A DNA stretch of 33,035 bases from Micavibrio sp. (GTDB lineage: Bacteria > Pseudomonadota > Alphaproteobacteria > Micavibrionales > Micavibrionaceae). Both the position numbers and the translations under genes were made by a program. The stretch lies in NCBI GenBank assembly GCA_002687495.1, contig NZAJ01000017.1, positions 1 to 33,035 on the forward strand. Reading direction: 5' to 3'. Shown piece by piece: positions 1 through 7,914 of the stretch (position 1 is its first letter; each line of letters starts with the position of its first letter). The notes beneath the pieces were generated by a model. The model ran no database searches. It was not told the origin of the DNA and saw only the letters and a list, made by a program, of their open reading frames with translations.

Positions 1-551
1 AAAAGCTGCTGCGTTATCACATAAACGCAATAGACCAGCAGCATATACCCCCACAAGAACTTATCATTTCTAACTTGATCTTTATGGCGCATAAAAAAAC
101 CAAACAGTGCTATAGTTACGCCAACTGATCCATAATCAAAAATAGCGCCAGTAGGGAAAAACACAAAACCCGTAAAAAGCGTAAATATCATCACACGCGA
201 GGCATTGCCGCACATAACCTTCACTATATAATCGAGTGACAAGCGGATCAGAATAAGACTAAACAAAATATTTAGAGTAAAAACCGGCACCCCAACAATG
301 AAGTTTGCAACCAGCATAATAAAGGCTGCCGCCAATAAACGCACCGGCACATGCCTGGTTTTCGCATAGCCTATCAGAAAAAGCCATATCGGCGCAGACA
401 AGCGCCCCACAGCCCTCATCCAACTCTCATCAATGAACACAAAAGCGCCAAGATGATCAATAATCATCAAAATGATCGCCACAGCCTTAAGCAGGTCATA
501 AGAGGTAATTGCAGAAGGGTAAGCTTTCTCATTCATCATCGCAGTACTCAT
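1..551 (-). CDS. TraX-family integral membrane protein, partial (3' end beyond left edge)
   Basis: The minus-strand reading frame is open from an ATG at 551 to the window edge, giving about 183 residues without a stop. The protein begins MSTAMMNEKAYP and continues with ITSYDLLKAVAIILMIIDHL, GRLSAPIWLFLIGYA and several hydrophobic segments. These match the neighbouring gene almost motif for motif, so the two are tandem paralogues. TraX-family proteins are polytopic membrane proteins; the F-plasmid member N-acetylates pilin, but chromosomal members are mostly uncharacterised. The start overlaps the stop of the upstream paralogue as ATGA (548-551), so translational coupling is likely. The TraX assignment is from motif memory; the membrane nature and paralogy are seen directly. 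Confidence 0.8.
   Translation of the reverse strand, partial: MSTAMMNEKAYPSAITSYDLLKAVAIILMIIDHLGAFVFIDESWMRAVGRLSAPIWLFLIGYAKTRHVPVRLLAAAFIMLVANFIVGVPVFTLNILFSLILIRLSLDYIVKVMCGNASRVMIFTLFTGFVFFPTGAIFDYGSVGVTIALFGFFMRHKDQVRNDKFLWGYMLLVYCVYVITQQL
382..410. repeat. 29-bp identical block shared by the two TraX paralogues (copy 1)
   Basis: The block coding for the GRLSAPIW motif is identical over 29 bases to 1254-1282. This supports a tandem duplication or gene conversion between the two genes, because the surrounding DNA has diverged. Confidence 0.8.
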
Positions 552-1408
552 AAAAACTTCACTATATCTTCCCAAATAGCATCCGTAGTAAGGCGCAAGT
601 GAAACCACTCAACATCGCCTCGACTAACCGCCGCCGCATATACCCTTAAAACAGCAATATGGATGACATATATTTCCAGAGTACGGCGCCCACACAACTG
701 AATTAGCCACACAAGTAACGCTGACATCTTTTGAGATACCCCCTCATAAGTAGCAGGCTGAAACCCGATCAAACACACAGCCAAAATCGGCAAGCTGGCT
801 AAAACGAATATTTTTTGCTCATCACCAAATGAAAACGATAAAATCTGCATAACAGCAAAAACAATCGCCACCCCCAGCGCATTTAATATTAAACCATTAT
901 CAAAACGTATAAGCTTACGCCCAGCTAGCGCAGCCGCTTGCACCTTTTCATGCTGCGCGCGCACCAAATAGCCCAGCCCTGCAAACATAAATCCATGCAC
1001 ACCATATTCGAAAACAACCTTACTCGGCAGCGCCAGAAATATCACACACAGCCAGACCAAACATTTAGCACCGGCATTATGCTGATAAAATGACATAACC
1101 TTGTCGATAATCATCCTGATGAGTAGAAAACTCCCCAAAATGTTAATCGGTAAAATCGTATAGCCAATCAGCATATCAACAAGAATTAAGACGCCCATGC
1201 CTATCCATAAACGCATATCAAGATCGCGACTACGCGCAAAACCGATTAAAAAGAGCCATATCGGCGCAGACAAGCGCCCCACGGCTCTAAGCCACATTTC
1301 ATCCGCCATCACATAAGCACCAAAATGATCCACCAGCATTAACAACAATGCCAATGCCTTTAAAAAATCATATGAGGTAAGTGATGATGGAAGCTCTCTA
1401 ACGCGCAT
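548..1408 (-). CDS. TraX-family integral membrane protein
   Basis: A 286-residue, strongly hydrophobic protein with roughly eight predicted membrane segments. The N-terminal part has SYDFLKALALLLMLVDHF followed by GRLSAPIWLFLIGFARSRD, the TraX-type pattern of a conserved Asp-His near the end of the first helix and a Gly-Arg-Leu-Ser-Ala-Pro block in the next. The C-terminal part has LCGRRTLEIYVIHIAVLR, recalling the Tyr-x-x-His motif of membrane acyltransferases. The TraX of F plasmid acetylates the pilin N-terminus; here no pilin or conjugation gene is nearby, so the substrate is unknown. No Shine-Dalgarno is evident before the ATG. The gene ends in a 4-bp ATGA overlap with a paralogue downstream, which suggests a duplicated two-gene operon. 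Confidence 0.8.
   Translation of the reverse strand: MRVRELPSSLTSYDFLKALALLLMLVDHFGAYVMADEMWLRAVGRLSAPIWLFLIGFARSRDLDMRLWIGMGVLILVDMLIGYTILPINILGSFLLIRMIIDKVMSFYQHNAGAKCLVWLCVIFLALPSKVVFEYGVHGFMFAGLGYLVRAQHEKVQAAALAGRKLIRFDNGLILNALGVAIVFAVMQILSFSFGDEQKIFVLASLPILAVCLIGFQPATYEGVSQKMSALLVWLIQLCGRRTLEIYVIHIAVLRVYAAAVSRGDVEWFHLRLTTDAIWEDIVKFL
1254..1282. repeat. 29-bp identical block shared by the two TraX paralogues (copy 2)
   Basis: Second copy of the block at 382-410, at the equivalent position of the upstream paralogue. Confidence 0.8.
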
Positions 1409-1483
1409 GAGCTATACAATAGCATGGTCTTTAGCAAAAACAAACGCAGTTACAACGATCATATATGGCCAGTATAATGAAAG

Positions 1484-1518
1484 ACAACAAAAAGCCGAAA
1501 GCATTTAAGCTTCCGGCT
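1484..1518 (-). terminator. Rho-independent terminator of the 188-residue hypothetical gene
   Basis: On the minus strand AGCCGGAAGC pairs with GCTTTCGGCT (one G-U pair) around a 6-base loop and is followed by TTTTTGTTGT. It lies 18 bases beyond the stop codon at 1536. Confidence 0.85.
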
Positions 1519-1535
1519 ATTCATATATAAAATAC

Positions 1536-2102
1536 TTACAAGCTAATATTTTGTTGAACATATGTCCTATTTATAGAGGCAGCACCATGCTGATAAGGCG
1601 CGCGTATATCACGCAATCTTAAAGCCCCCTCACCAAGATCATTATCAAATTTAAGAGCAACATATCCGAGCCCATCACCATTCAACAAGCTGTCATCAAG
1701 CTTATAAAATCCATCACTCAGATATTTATAAGTATTACCCAACCTCTTAAAGCCAGGTTCTGCCGGAAGAATAATCTCAGCCAGTTCTTTATTAAGATCA
1801 ATTGAATGTCCAGCCGCCGTTTTAAAATTAAGCTCAACATAGTGGATCCTAGATCCCGCTTCACCATTGCCCTTAGGCAATAATTCGGCGACAAAGATCC
1901 TATCATCATCCAGTATCACACCATCAAGAACTTGTAATTCCGCACTATCATCTCCCAAACGTTTTCCATGCGGTTGATGAATACCTAAAAACCTTTGCTT
2001 AATACCCGCACTCCTTCGTGGCTCTGCGCCCTCTGGAACAAAAGTAACAAGCTCAAAGTCTCGTTGAAGTTGGATAGTTTGTTTAACATTAGATTGTGTC
2101 AT
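1536..2102 (-). CDS. hypothetical protein, 188 residues
   Basis: I do not recognise this protein. I chose the ATG at 2102 (MTQSNVKQTIQL) because an AGGAG sits about seven bases upstream; a start 13 codons earlier at 2141 would put that ribosome site inside the gene. The product is soluble, with no signal peptide or membrane segment, and looks beta-rich, with repeated acidic turns such as LDDDRIFVAELLPKGNG and LGYVALKFDNDLGEGA. It stands alone, with its own terminator downstream and a palindromic element upstream (2143-2275). The gene is monocistronic by layout. Function unknown. Confidence 0.75.
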   Translation of the reverse strand: MTQSNVKQTIQLQRDFELVTFVPEGAEPRRSAGIKQRFLGIHQPHGKRLGDDSAELQVLDGVILDDDRIFVAELLPKGNGEAGSRIHYVELNFKTAAGHSIDLNKELAEIILPAEPGFKRLGNTYKYLSDGFYKLDDSLLNGDGLGYVALKFDNDLGEGALRLRDIRAPYQHGAASINRTYVQQNISL

Positions 2103-2142
2103 AGTTTTTCTCCTATTGCGTTTAAGTGTTTCAAAACGCACG

Positions 2143-2275
2143 AAGAAAAGATCAATATATGTGGTGAAATCTAAAACCCTTGTTTGGTTGTCGCTTTCGA
2201 CCGCATCTCTCAGAGCTTTTCTAAGAAACCACCTTGCCCAAGGAGGCAGGTTGGTAAAGATTGAAATCTTTTCTT
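2143..2275. repeat. Intergenic palindromic element F
   Basis: A perfect 10-bp inverted repeat (AAGAAAAGAT at 2143-2152, ATCTTTTCTT at 2266-2275) encloses GTCGCTTTCG at 2190-2199 and a bulged hairpin at about 2227-2256 (ACCACCTTGCC against GGCAGGTTGGT). An inner AAAGAT-tgaa-ATCTTT overlaps the right arm. The GTCGCTTNCG core recurs in the gaps after priA and before the transaldolase gene. The rest of the 2103-2371 gap is AT-rich and holds only the promoter at 2337-2366. Confidence 0.5.
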
Positions 2276-2336
2276 AATGCTGAAATAAGACTAGCAGATA
2301 AAAATCATATTACAATGCAAAATATCAACTTTATAC

Positions 2337-2366
2337 TTGACATAATCTAAAAGCTTATTTATTAAA
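2337..2366 (+). promoter_or_regulatory. Candidate sigma-70 promoter giving a leaderless transcript
   Basis: TTGACA at 2337-2342 matches the -35 consensus exactly. TATTAA at 2361-2366, 18 bases on, is a 4/6 match to the -10. Transcription would start at or next to the ATG at 2372, and no Shine-Dalgarno is present. Inferred from sequence only. Confidence 0.5.
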
Positions 2367-2371
2367 GCCTA

Positions 2372-3106
2372 ATGAGTGACAGATATAAATACTTATCACC
2401 AAACGAAATTGACGCTGAGCTACGCACAACATATACACTCGCGCAGCGCTACAATTTGCTGGCTGCTCAAAATGCGCCAGAGATAAATGACTGGGCTGAA
2501 TTAAATATAAAGCAGGTACAGACTGTTAAGGATTTCACCCCAATTCCTCATAAAAAACCCTATGCATATCTGCCTAATGATCTACGAGGCATTACATGCC
2601 CCATCCCAGATACGCTCAACATAACCCCTTCACTCATAAAAAAGATCCGAAGGGCCATAGAGAGCGTCACACCCTCTGATCTATGCAAAGAAGGCTTTGT
2701 AGAACACCCAATAGATCTATATGAAAGAGAGACAAAAAACCAAGCCTTATTCAAACTACCACATAGCGGCGCATCACAATTAAAACTCGCATTACCGCAA
2801 GAACTAAACATGATTGTAGATTTAGTCCAAACCGCTTTTAAAAAAGCCATTACCACCCCTCCAAAAGCCGGCACACATGATGATCTATTACTTAGACTAG
2901 ATTCAAATCAACATAAAAGCCCTGCTACACACAGACCAGCAGCCATCGTTAATATAGGTGACGGTGATACAACAATCATCTACAAGACTGATGAAGACGG
3001 TATAATCACCGGTAAAAAAGCCTCCCTCACAACTCAATTACAGTATTCACAGCAATGCATGCCGCACCTGGCACACATACTGAAAGAACAAATGTTATAT
3101 ATTTAA
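2372..3106 (+). CDS. hypothetical protein, 244 residues
   Basis: I do not recognise the family. The protein starts MSDRYKYLSPNEIDAELRTT and is soluble, with a helical N-terminus (residues 1-50), a proline-rich middle and a C-terminal segment GDGDTTIIYKTDEDGIITG that looks like a beta hairpin. There is no signal peptide. The start at 2372 lacks a ribosome-binding site, but a promoter with an exact TTGACA lies immediately upstream, so the mRNA may be leaderless. It is convergent with priA, and the gap between them holds palindromic element A. Codon use and the AT-rich third positions resemble the other orphan genes in this window. Confidence 0.7.
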   Translation: MSDRYKYLSPNEIDAELRTTYTLAQRYNLLAAQNAPEINDWAELNIKQVQTVKDFTPIPHKKPYAYLPNDLRGITCPIPDTLNITPSLIKKIRRAIESVTPSDLCKEGFVEHPIDLYERETKNQALFKLPHSGASQLKLALPQELNMIVDLVQTAFKKAITTPPKAGTHDDLLLRLDSNQHKSPATHRPAAIVNIGDGDTTIIYKTDEDGIITGKKASLTTQLQYSQQCMPHLAHILKEQMLYI

Positions 3107-3175
3107 GAACCCACGATATATAATACTCAAACCCTCACCCATTTCGAAAAGATCAAAGCTAACATAGCGAAGAGA

Positions 3176-3254
3176 TTTTTGCCGTGACTATAGGCCACGA
3201 GAAACGCCGCGTATAAATATACGCAAGCGACGAGTAACAACGTCACGGTAAAAA
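3176..3254. repeat. Intergenic palindromic element A, between convergent genes
   Basis: Arms TTTTTGCCGTGAC (3176-3188) and GTCACGGTAAAAA (3242-3254) pair over 13 positions with one G-U. Nested inside is a perfect 6-bp hairpin, GCGTAT (3209-3214) with ATACGC (3219-3224). The core CGCAAGCGAC (3222-3231, the complement of GTCGCTTGCG) and the box GCGACGAGTAACAA (3227-3240) recur in other gaps; a second near copy, GCCACGAGAAAC, is at 3194-3205. It probably folds at the mRNA ends of both priA and the convergent gene. Confidence 0.65.
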
Positions 3255-3262
3255 GATCGAAG

Positions 3263-5512
3263 CTAAAAAAAGGATTGGGGGTCGATGTCTATATAAACCC
3301 GCACCGTCGAAGGTACTTTCACACCGCCAACCCAGTGCGCGAGCGTTTTTTGTAAATTAATACCCTTATCGGCCTGTACGAGCAAACGATAGCGGAATTT
3401 CCCACGCAACCGCGCATAAGGCGCTGGTGCTGGGCCCAACGTATGCAGCCCCTCAGCTTGCGGCGCTGTTTTCCCGAGCGCTTTCGCAACTTCTAATGTC
3501 TGCCCATTATCTCTCCCGGAAACGATAATCCCAGCCAAACGGCTAAAGGGCGGCATATGCGCCATTTCACGCTCCGATGCTTCTACTTCTAAAAAGGCAT
3601 CACGCCCCGCCCCATGGCCGCTTTCACACAAGGCTTGCATGATACGATGATCTGGCATAAAGCTTTGCAACAGAACACGGCCCTTTTTCTCCGCACGTCC
3701 TGCACGCCCTGCGACCTGATGTAAGAGCTGATAAACGCGCTCAGAGGCGCGCAGCTCTCCGCCTTGCAAGCCTAAATCCGCATCAACAACCCCAACCAAT
3801 GTCAAATTCGGAAAATGATGCCCTTTAGCAATGATCTGCGTGCCGATAATAATATCAACCTCACCCTCTCGAATTGTTTTAAGCATTTTCTTTAGCTCAT
3901 CAGGATGCTCCGCCGTATCACTCGCCAGCAACATCACACGCGCTTCAGGGAAATATTCTTTAGCCTCTTCAAAGACGCGTTCTACACCGGGGCCACAAGC
4001 CACCAATGTATCAACCTCACCACATTCCATACATTTTTCAGGCGGCCTCATCGAAAAACCGCAATGATGGCATTGCAATGCCCCGCCGCGCTTATGCTCT
4101 ACAAGCCAAGCCGTACAGCGCGGACACTCATATTTATGCCCACAATGCCGGCACAGCGTTAAAGGAGCATAGCCCCTGCGATTTAAGAACAACAAAACCT
4201 GCTCACCACGCTCTAACGTCTTTTCCATCTCATCACGCAAAGCCAGCGACAAGAAATGCCGCGCATCAAGTTTTTCCCTACGCATATCAATCGCTGAAAC
4301 TTCTGGCATACGCGCCCCACCATAGCGATCAAGCAAGCTTAAATGCTCATATTTGCCCTCCCAGACATTATTCATCGTCTCCAAGCTTGGCGTCGCAGAA
4401 ACTAGCGTAATAGGTATCTGCCCCATATGTGCACGCACAACCGCCATATCCCGCGCATGATAAATCACCCCGTCTTCTTGCTTATAGGCTTGCTCATGCT
4501 CCTCATCGATCACAATCAGCCCCAGATCAGAAAACGGCAAAAACAGCGCCGAACGCGCTCCAATCACAACTTTCGTATCCCCCTTAGCCACGCCGCGCCA
4601 TGTATTAGAACGCGCCCCCTTTGAGAGATTGGAATGCCAAAGCGCTGGCGCACAGCCAAAGCGCGCTTGAAACCGCTCTAAAAACGCATTGGAAAGCGCA
4701 ATCTCGGGAAGCAAAATCAAAACCTGCCGCCCCTTCTTCAGCGCCGTAGCCAGCGCCTCGAAATAGACTTCCGTCTTCCCTGCGCCTGTCACACCATCCA
4801 GCAAAGCACAATGATAAGCCTTATGCTCAACCATCTCGCACAGCCTATCCGCAGCCATCTGCTGACTTTCAGAGAGCTGCGCGCGCTCACGATAAGGATC
4901 GGGCTTACGGCAAGGCGCAGGGTTATAAATATCGACCTGTTCAACCAACCCTTTAGACAAAAGCCCTTTAACAACACCCGCGCTCACATCAGCGATCTCT
5001 GCGATCTCACTCGCGCGCCGTGGCAAACCATCCTGCAAAGCCTCCAGCACTCGTCCTTGCTGCGCAGTCAACTTGCTCGATTTTATATCCGTTTTCTTAT
5101 ACCCCTTCGCTAGCGCAGGCGCCTCAAATGCACCAGGCGCAGACAGACTCATTTTCAAAACAAACCCAAGCGGCGACATACAATATTTAGCTAGCCACGC
5201 GATAAAATCACGCTGAACCTTCCCCATAGACGGGAGATCATACGCCATAATCACAGATTTGAGCTTCGCGGAGCTCACATCACCCGCAGCCTCGCCCCAA
5301 ACCACACCAACAACTTCGCGCCTACCAAGTGGCACCAGCACATAATCACCCGCTTCAACCGAAAGCCCTTCAGGGATAAGATAGTCATACGCTTTATCGA
5401 CTGGATACGGCACCAGCACCGCCATAGCGTGCCCAGACACTGAACCACCCTGACCCGAATCCGCCCCAGAAACAGGATTCGTTATCTGTTCATCACTGAA
5501 CAAGTCACTCAT
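3263..5512 (-). CDS. priA: Primosomal replication restart helicase PriA
   Basis: PriA is the 3'-5' DNA helicase that recognises stalled forks and reloads the replisome. The 749-residue product has the full family layout: N-terminal DNA-binding domain, winged-helix segment near 140-200, Walker A GVTGAGKT (about 240-247), DEEH box (about 336-339), the SAT motif LVSATPSLET, eight zinc-binding cysteines in four CxxC pairs between about 454 and 497, and the motif V/VI region GTQIIAKGHHFP to HQVAGRAGRAEK. I chose the ATG at 5512, which has GGGG about six bases upstream; a GTG at 5527 would add five residues. The gene is divergent from the DUF2147 gene. In many alphaproteobacteria priA neighbours fsa/tal and the recombinase gene, as here. 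Confidence 0.97.
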   Translation of the reverse strand: MSDLFSDEQITNPVSGADSGQGGSVSGHAMAVLVPYPVDKAYDYLIPEGLSVEAGDYVLVPLGRREVVGVVWGEAAGDVSSAKLKSVIMAYDLPSMGKVQRDFIAWLAKYCMSPLGFVLKMSLSAPGAFEAPALAKGYKKTDIKSSKLTAQQGRVLEALQDGLPRRASEIAEIADVSAGVVKGLLSKGLVEQVDIYNPAPCRKPDPYRERAQLSESQQMAADRLCEMVEHKAYHCALLDGVTGAGKTEVYFEALATALKKGRQVLILLPEIALSNAFLERFQARFGCAPALWHSNLSKGARSNTWRGVAKGDTKVVIGARSALFLPFSDLGLIVIDEEHEQAYKQEDGVIYHARDMAVVRAHMGQIPITLVSATPSLETMNNVWEGKYEHLSLLDRYGGARMPEVSAIDMRREKLDARHFLSLALRDEMEKTLERGEQVLLFLNRRGYAPLTLCRHCGHKYECPRCTAWLVEHKRGGALQCHHCGFSMRPPEKCMECGEVDTLVACGPGVERVFEEAKEYFPEARVMLLASDTAEHPDELKKMLKTIREGEVDIIIGTQIIAKGHHFPNLTLVGVVDADLGLQGGELRASERVYQLLHQVAGRAGRAEKKGRVLLQSFMPDHRIMQALCESGHGAGRDAFLEVEASEREMAHMPPFSRLAGIIVSGRDNGQTLEVAKALGKTAPQAEGLHTLGPAPAPYARLRGKFRYRLLVQADKGINLQKTLAHWVGGVKVPSTVRVYIDIDPQSFF

Positions 5513-5609
5513 GCTGCACCCCAGCACAAAATCACACTTTTTCTTTTAACATCCATAGCAAGCACACTAAACTGAACACACATAAAAGAGAAGTTCCAAG
5601 GGGAGAAAC

Positions 5610-6080
5610 ATGAAATTATTACCTGCATTATTTTTAACAGCCATAACCACACTCACCATATCCATGACCAGCCCGCAAGCACACGCGAAACAACAAGCCA
5701 GCCCGCTCGAAGGCTCATGGCTCACAGAAAATGAGCGCGCCATTATTAAAATAGAGCGCTGCAACGATAATAATCTATGCGGCTATGTAGATTGGATCAT
5801 CGAAGGCGGCCTACAAAAAGACATTCACAACGAAGACGAATCTTTACATGAGCGCCCAATTTGCGGCTTAAAAATCCTCGGTGATTTCACCCAAGAAAGC
5901 CCAACGGAATGGGAAGACGGCTTTATATATAAGGCAGATGATGGCGACACCTACAACGCTAATCTAGAGCTTACAGAGCCAGACACCCTAAAATTACGCG
6001 GCTATATAGGCATCTCATTGCTCGGCAAAACTCAATACTGGACTCGCACCGATAAATCATCCTATAAAGCTTGCGAGTAG
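5610..6080 (+). CDS. DUF2147 periplasmic protein
   Basis: A 156-residue protein with a clear signal peptide: MK, then a hydrophobic stretch LLPALFLTAITTLTI and a cleavage site near QAHA-KQ (about residues 26-27). The mature part has the DUF2147 signature: GSWLTENERAIIKIERC, CGYVDWIIEG, RPICGLKILGDF, WEDGFIYKADDGDTY and RGYIGISLLGKTQYWTR. Four of its cysteines lie in the pattern NNLCGY and PICGL, as in the family. DUF2147 proteins are lipocalin-like beta barrels whose ligand is generally unknown. A strong ribosome site, AGGGGAG, lies six bases before the ATG. It precedes the transaldolase gene by 117 bases with palindromic element B between them. Confidence 0.9.
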   Translation: MKLLPALFLTAITTLTISMTSPQAHAKQQASPLEGSWLTENERAIIKIERCNDNNLCGYVDWIIEGGLQKDIHNEDESLHERPICGLKILGDFTQESPTEWEDGFIYKADDGDTYNANLELTEPDTLKLRGYIGISLLGKTQYWTRTDKSSYKACE

Positions 6081-6098
6081 CACCCTTGCTCTTTGCGC

Positions 6099-6197
6099 GC
6101 TTAATCTTGCTTTTGACTAGGCGTAAGCGACGAAGAGTAGTAAACCTGATTTTGGAGCGAACAAGCGCCCCTAAAAAGTGAAAGAAAGTGATTAAGC
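6099..6197. repeat. Intergenic palindromic element B
   Basis: GCTTAATC (6099-6106) and GATTAAGC (6190-6197) form an 8-bp inverted repeat whose right arm abuts the transaldolase ATG at 6198. The interior contains CGTAAGCGAC at 6122-6131, the complement of GTCGCTTACG, which matches elements A and F at all but the variable base. Inner arms TAGGCG and CGCCCCTA may also pair. Folding could occlude the start codon; that is inference. Confidence 0.45.
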
Positions 6198-6854
6198 ATG
6201 AAATTTTTTGTCGACACAGCCGAAATTGATGAAATCAAAGACCTTGCCGATAGCGGGCTTCTAGATGGCGTAACAACAAACCCATCCCTTATTGCTAAAT
6301 CTGGCCGTGACTTCAAAGAAGTCATCCTAGAAATCTGCAAAATCGTTGACGGCCCTGTATCCGCAGAAGTGGCCTCAACCGATTATGAAACAATGCAAAA
6401 AGAAGCAGACAATATCGCAGGCTGGGCAGAAAACATCGCTGTTAAAGTGCCCCTCACAGAAGCTGGCCTTAAAGTATGTAAGAACCTCTCTGATAACGGC
6501 ACCATGGTTAATGTCACACTTTGCTTCTCAACAGGCCAAGCAATTCTAGCTGCAAAAGCAGGCGCAGCGTTCATCTCACCTTTTGTTGGCCGCTTAGATG
6601 ACATTTCCCAAGATGGCCTACAGCTCATCTCTGACATCGTGCGCATTTACGATAACTATCCGGACTTCCACACAGAAGTTTTGGTGGCCTCTATTCGTAA
6701 CCCGATGCACATCATTGATAGCGCGAAAATGGGCGCACATGTCATGACAGCGCCCCCTAAAGTAATCAAGCAGCTTTATAAGCACCCCCTCACAGAGAGC
6801 GGTCTTGCAGCTTTTGTAAAAGATTGGGCAGAAACAGGACAATCAATCCTTTAA
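6198..6854 (+). CDS. tal: Transaldolase, TalC/FSA-like small type
   Basis: A 218-residue class I aldolase. Sedoheptulose-7-phosphate and glyceraldehyde-3-phosphate are the expected substrates in the non-oxidative pentose phosphate pathway. Visible residues: Asp6 in [10 protein letters not shown], Asn28 in GVTTNPSLI, the Schiff-base Lys83 in NIAVKVPLT, and the phosphate-binding end VLVASIRNP. The family contains both fructose-6-phosphate aldolases and transaldolases. The residue equivalent to Tyr131 of E. coli FSA is Phe129 here (SPFVGR), as in true transaldolases, so transaldolase activity is more likely. The ribosome site is weak (GTGAAAG). A strong terminator follows at 6882. In alphaproteobacteria this gene is often annotated fsa and sits near priA. 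Confidence 0.93.
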   Translation: MKFFVDTAEIDEIKDLADSGLLDGVTTNPSLIAKSGRDFKEVILEICKIVDGPVSAEVASTDYETMQKEADNIAGWAENIAVKVPLTEAGLKVCKNLSDNGTMVNVTLCFSTGQAILAAKAGAAFISPFVGRLDDISQDGLQLISDIVRIYDNYPDFHTEVLVASIRNPMHIIDSAKMGAHVMTAPPKVIKQLYKHPLTESGLAAFVKDWAETGQSIL

Positions 6855-6881
6855 GCGCAACAACAAGCAATAAAGATAATG

Positions 6882-6908
6882 AAAAACGGCTAATTCAGCC
6901 GTTTTTTT
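6882..6908 (+). terminator. Rho-independent terminator of tal
   Basis: AAAAACGGCT and AGCCGTTTTT pair around a 5-base loop (aattc) and run into a tract of eight T. It lies about 28 bases after the tal stop. Confidence 0.93.
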
Positions 6909-6996
6909 TACATCCGCACACCCAATTAACATAATTTTAATCACCCTGCTCTATGATTGTCTTAACAAAACAGATATCGCAGCAAGGCAGGGAAAC

Positions 6997-7311
6997 ATGA
7001 CAACAAATTATGACGATGTAAAATTTGACAAAGAACAAATAAGGCAAGACGCACTCAACCTCACACAAGAAGAGCTTGGTGAACAAATTGAAAGATTAAA
7101 AAACGTCGCTGGAGATTCTGACAACCTAAATAAAGCTATCGAATTCCTATCGGATATCTATTATAAAAATTACTGCTCATCAGCAACTCTAGCTAAAGCA
7201 CCAGCTTGCGGCGCTAATTTTGCTGCGGCAGCAATAGATCCCAATTCAATTGAGGATTACACAATCACAAACCCAGCTAAGACATACGCACCCGATCCAT
7301 CAGCAATGTAG
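6997..7311 (+). CDS. hypothetical protein, 104 residues
   Basis: A small soluble protein that I do not recognise. The ATG at 6997 has an AGGCAGGG ribosome site, which supports translation. Residues 10-55 are helical and charged (KEQIRQDALNLTQEELGEQI and following); the C-terminal 45 residues are Ala/Pro-rich with two cysteines (NYCSSATL, PACGANF) and end PAKTYAPDPSAM. There is no signal peptide or membrane segment. The gene follows the tal terminator, so it needs its own promoter, and it ends 22 bases before a convergent hypothetical gene. Confidence 0.7.
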   Translation: MTTNYDDVKFDKEQIRQDALNLTQEELGEQIERLKNVAGDSDNLNKAIEFLSDIYYKNYCSSATLAKAPACGANFAAAAIDPNSIEDYTITNPAKTYAPDPSAM

Positions 7312-7333
7312 AAAGGCTATATAAGAAATCGAG

Positions 7334-7783
7334 CTAATGGAAACTTTTAGGAATTGGTATATCCGCATGTAAAAATGCATCTACCTCATCAACATAATCA
7401 GCGTCATTGTCATGCACACTCCTTGAAGCAGAATCCTTCATAGATATTAATTTTCCATACCCCTCACGTATTGATAATGCGTTAAAGGCGCGCACAGCAT
7501 GAGGCTGCCCTGAAAATTCCTGACAAAATGCGTGCACTTCCTCAGCAGAGCTAAGATCAGCCGTCCAAGTTGCTATAGCATTTTCATATAATTGACGCAG
7601 CGTTTTACGCATCTCCGCTCCACGCCCCTCTGACTTAGCCCTCTCCAACAGCCCCTCAACCAAACCAATAAATTTACTTGCCTTATCCTCACTGTGCGGC
7701 ACCACCGATAAATAGTTCTCAAGCGTAGCCCCTTTAACAGCATCAAAATCAGCTTTAGATGTATTTTTCTTTTTACGGCTCAT
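7334..7783 (-). CDS. hypothetical protein, 149 residues
   Basis: An unrecognised soluble, mostly helical protein. The N-terminus is very basic (MSRKKKNTSKADF), and the C-terminus is acidic (HDNDADYVDEVDAFLHAD). The central part, EVHAFCQEFSGQPHAVRAFN, holds the only cysteine. No signal peptide. The ATG at 7783 has no convincing Shine-Dalgarno, but a promoter with a 5/6 match at -10 lies about 45 bases upstream (7827-7855). It is divergent from the DUF484 gene and convergent with the 104-residue hypothetical gene. Function unknown. Confidence 0.7.
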   Translation of the reverse strand: MSRKKKNTSKADFDAVKGATLENYLSVVPHSEDKASKFIGLVEGLLERAKSEGRGAEMRKTLRQLYENAIATWTADLSSAEEVHAFCQEFSGQPHAVRAFNALSIREGYGKLISMKDSASRSVHDNDADYVDEVDAFLHADIPIPKSFH

Positions 7784-7826
7784 AAAACAACAATACCCGG
7801 TTACAAAACAATAATATTAATGCACT

Positions 7827-7855
7827 GTTATAGAAAAATAATACGTAAAAAGCAA
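7827..7855 (-). promoter_or_regulatory. Candidate promoter for the 149-residue hypothetical gene
   Basis: On the minus strand TTGCTT (7855-7850) and TATAAC (7832-7827) are separated by 17 bases. The -10 matches 5/6 and the -35 3/6. The predicted start lies about 40 bases before the ATG at 7783. Confidence 0.45.
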
Positions 7856-7876
7856 GAATGTAACTAAAATTCATCT

Positions 7877-7905
7877 TTGCCGATTCATAATTCCCATGCT
7901 AGAAT
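7877..7905 (+). promoter_or_regulatory. Candidate promoter giving a leaderless DUF484-xerC transcript
   Basis: TTGCCG (7877-7882), a 17-base spacer and TAGAAT (7900-7905, 5/6) place the start within about three bases of the ATG at 7915. No ribosome site is present before that ATG. Confidence 0.5.
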
Positions 7906-7914
7906 CTCTATATT

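Noticed and set aside
1-1408. Conjugative plasmid fragment
   Set aside because: Only TraX-family genes are present; no other transfer, pilin or relaxase gene is seen, and the family is common on chromosomes.
3831-4410. Several plus-strand open frames opposite priA
   Set aside because: Overlapping frames with no ribosome site, all inside the well-supported priA gene.
5512-5527. GTG start of priA at 5527
   Set aside because: The ATG at 5512 has a purine-rich site in front of it and gives the more usual beginning; the GTG would add five residues that are not typical.
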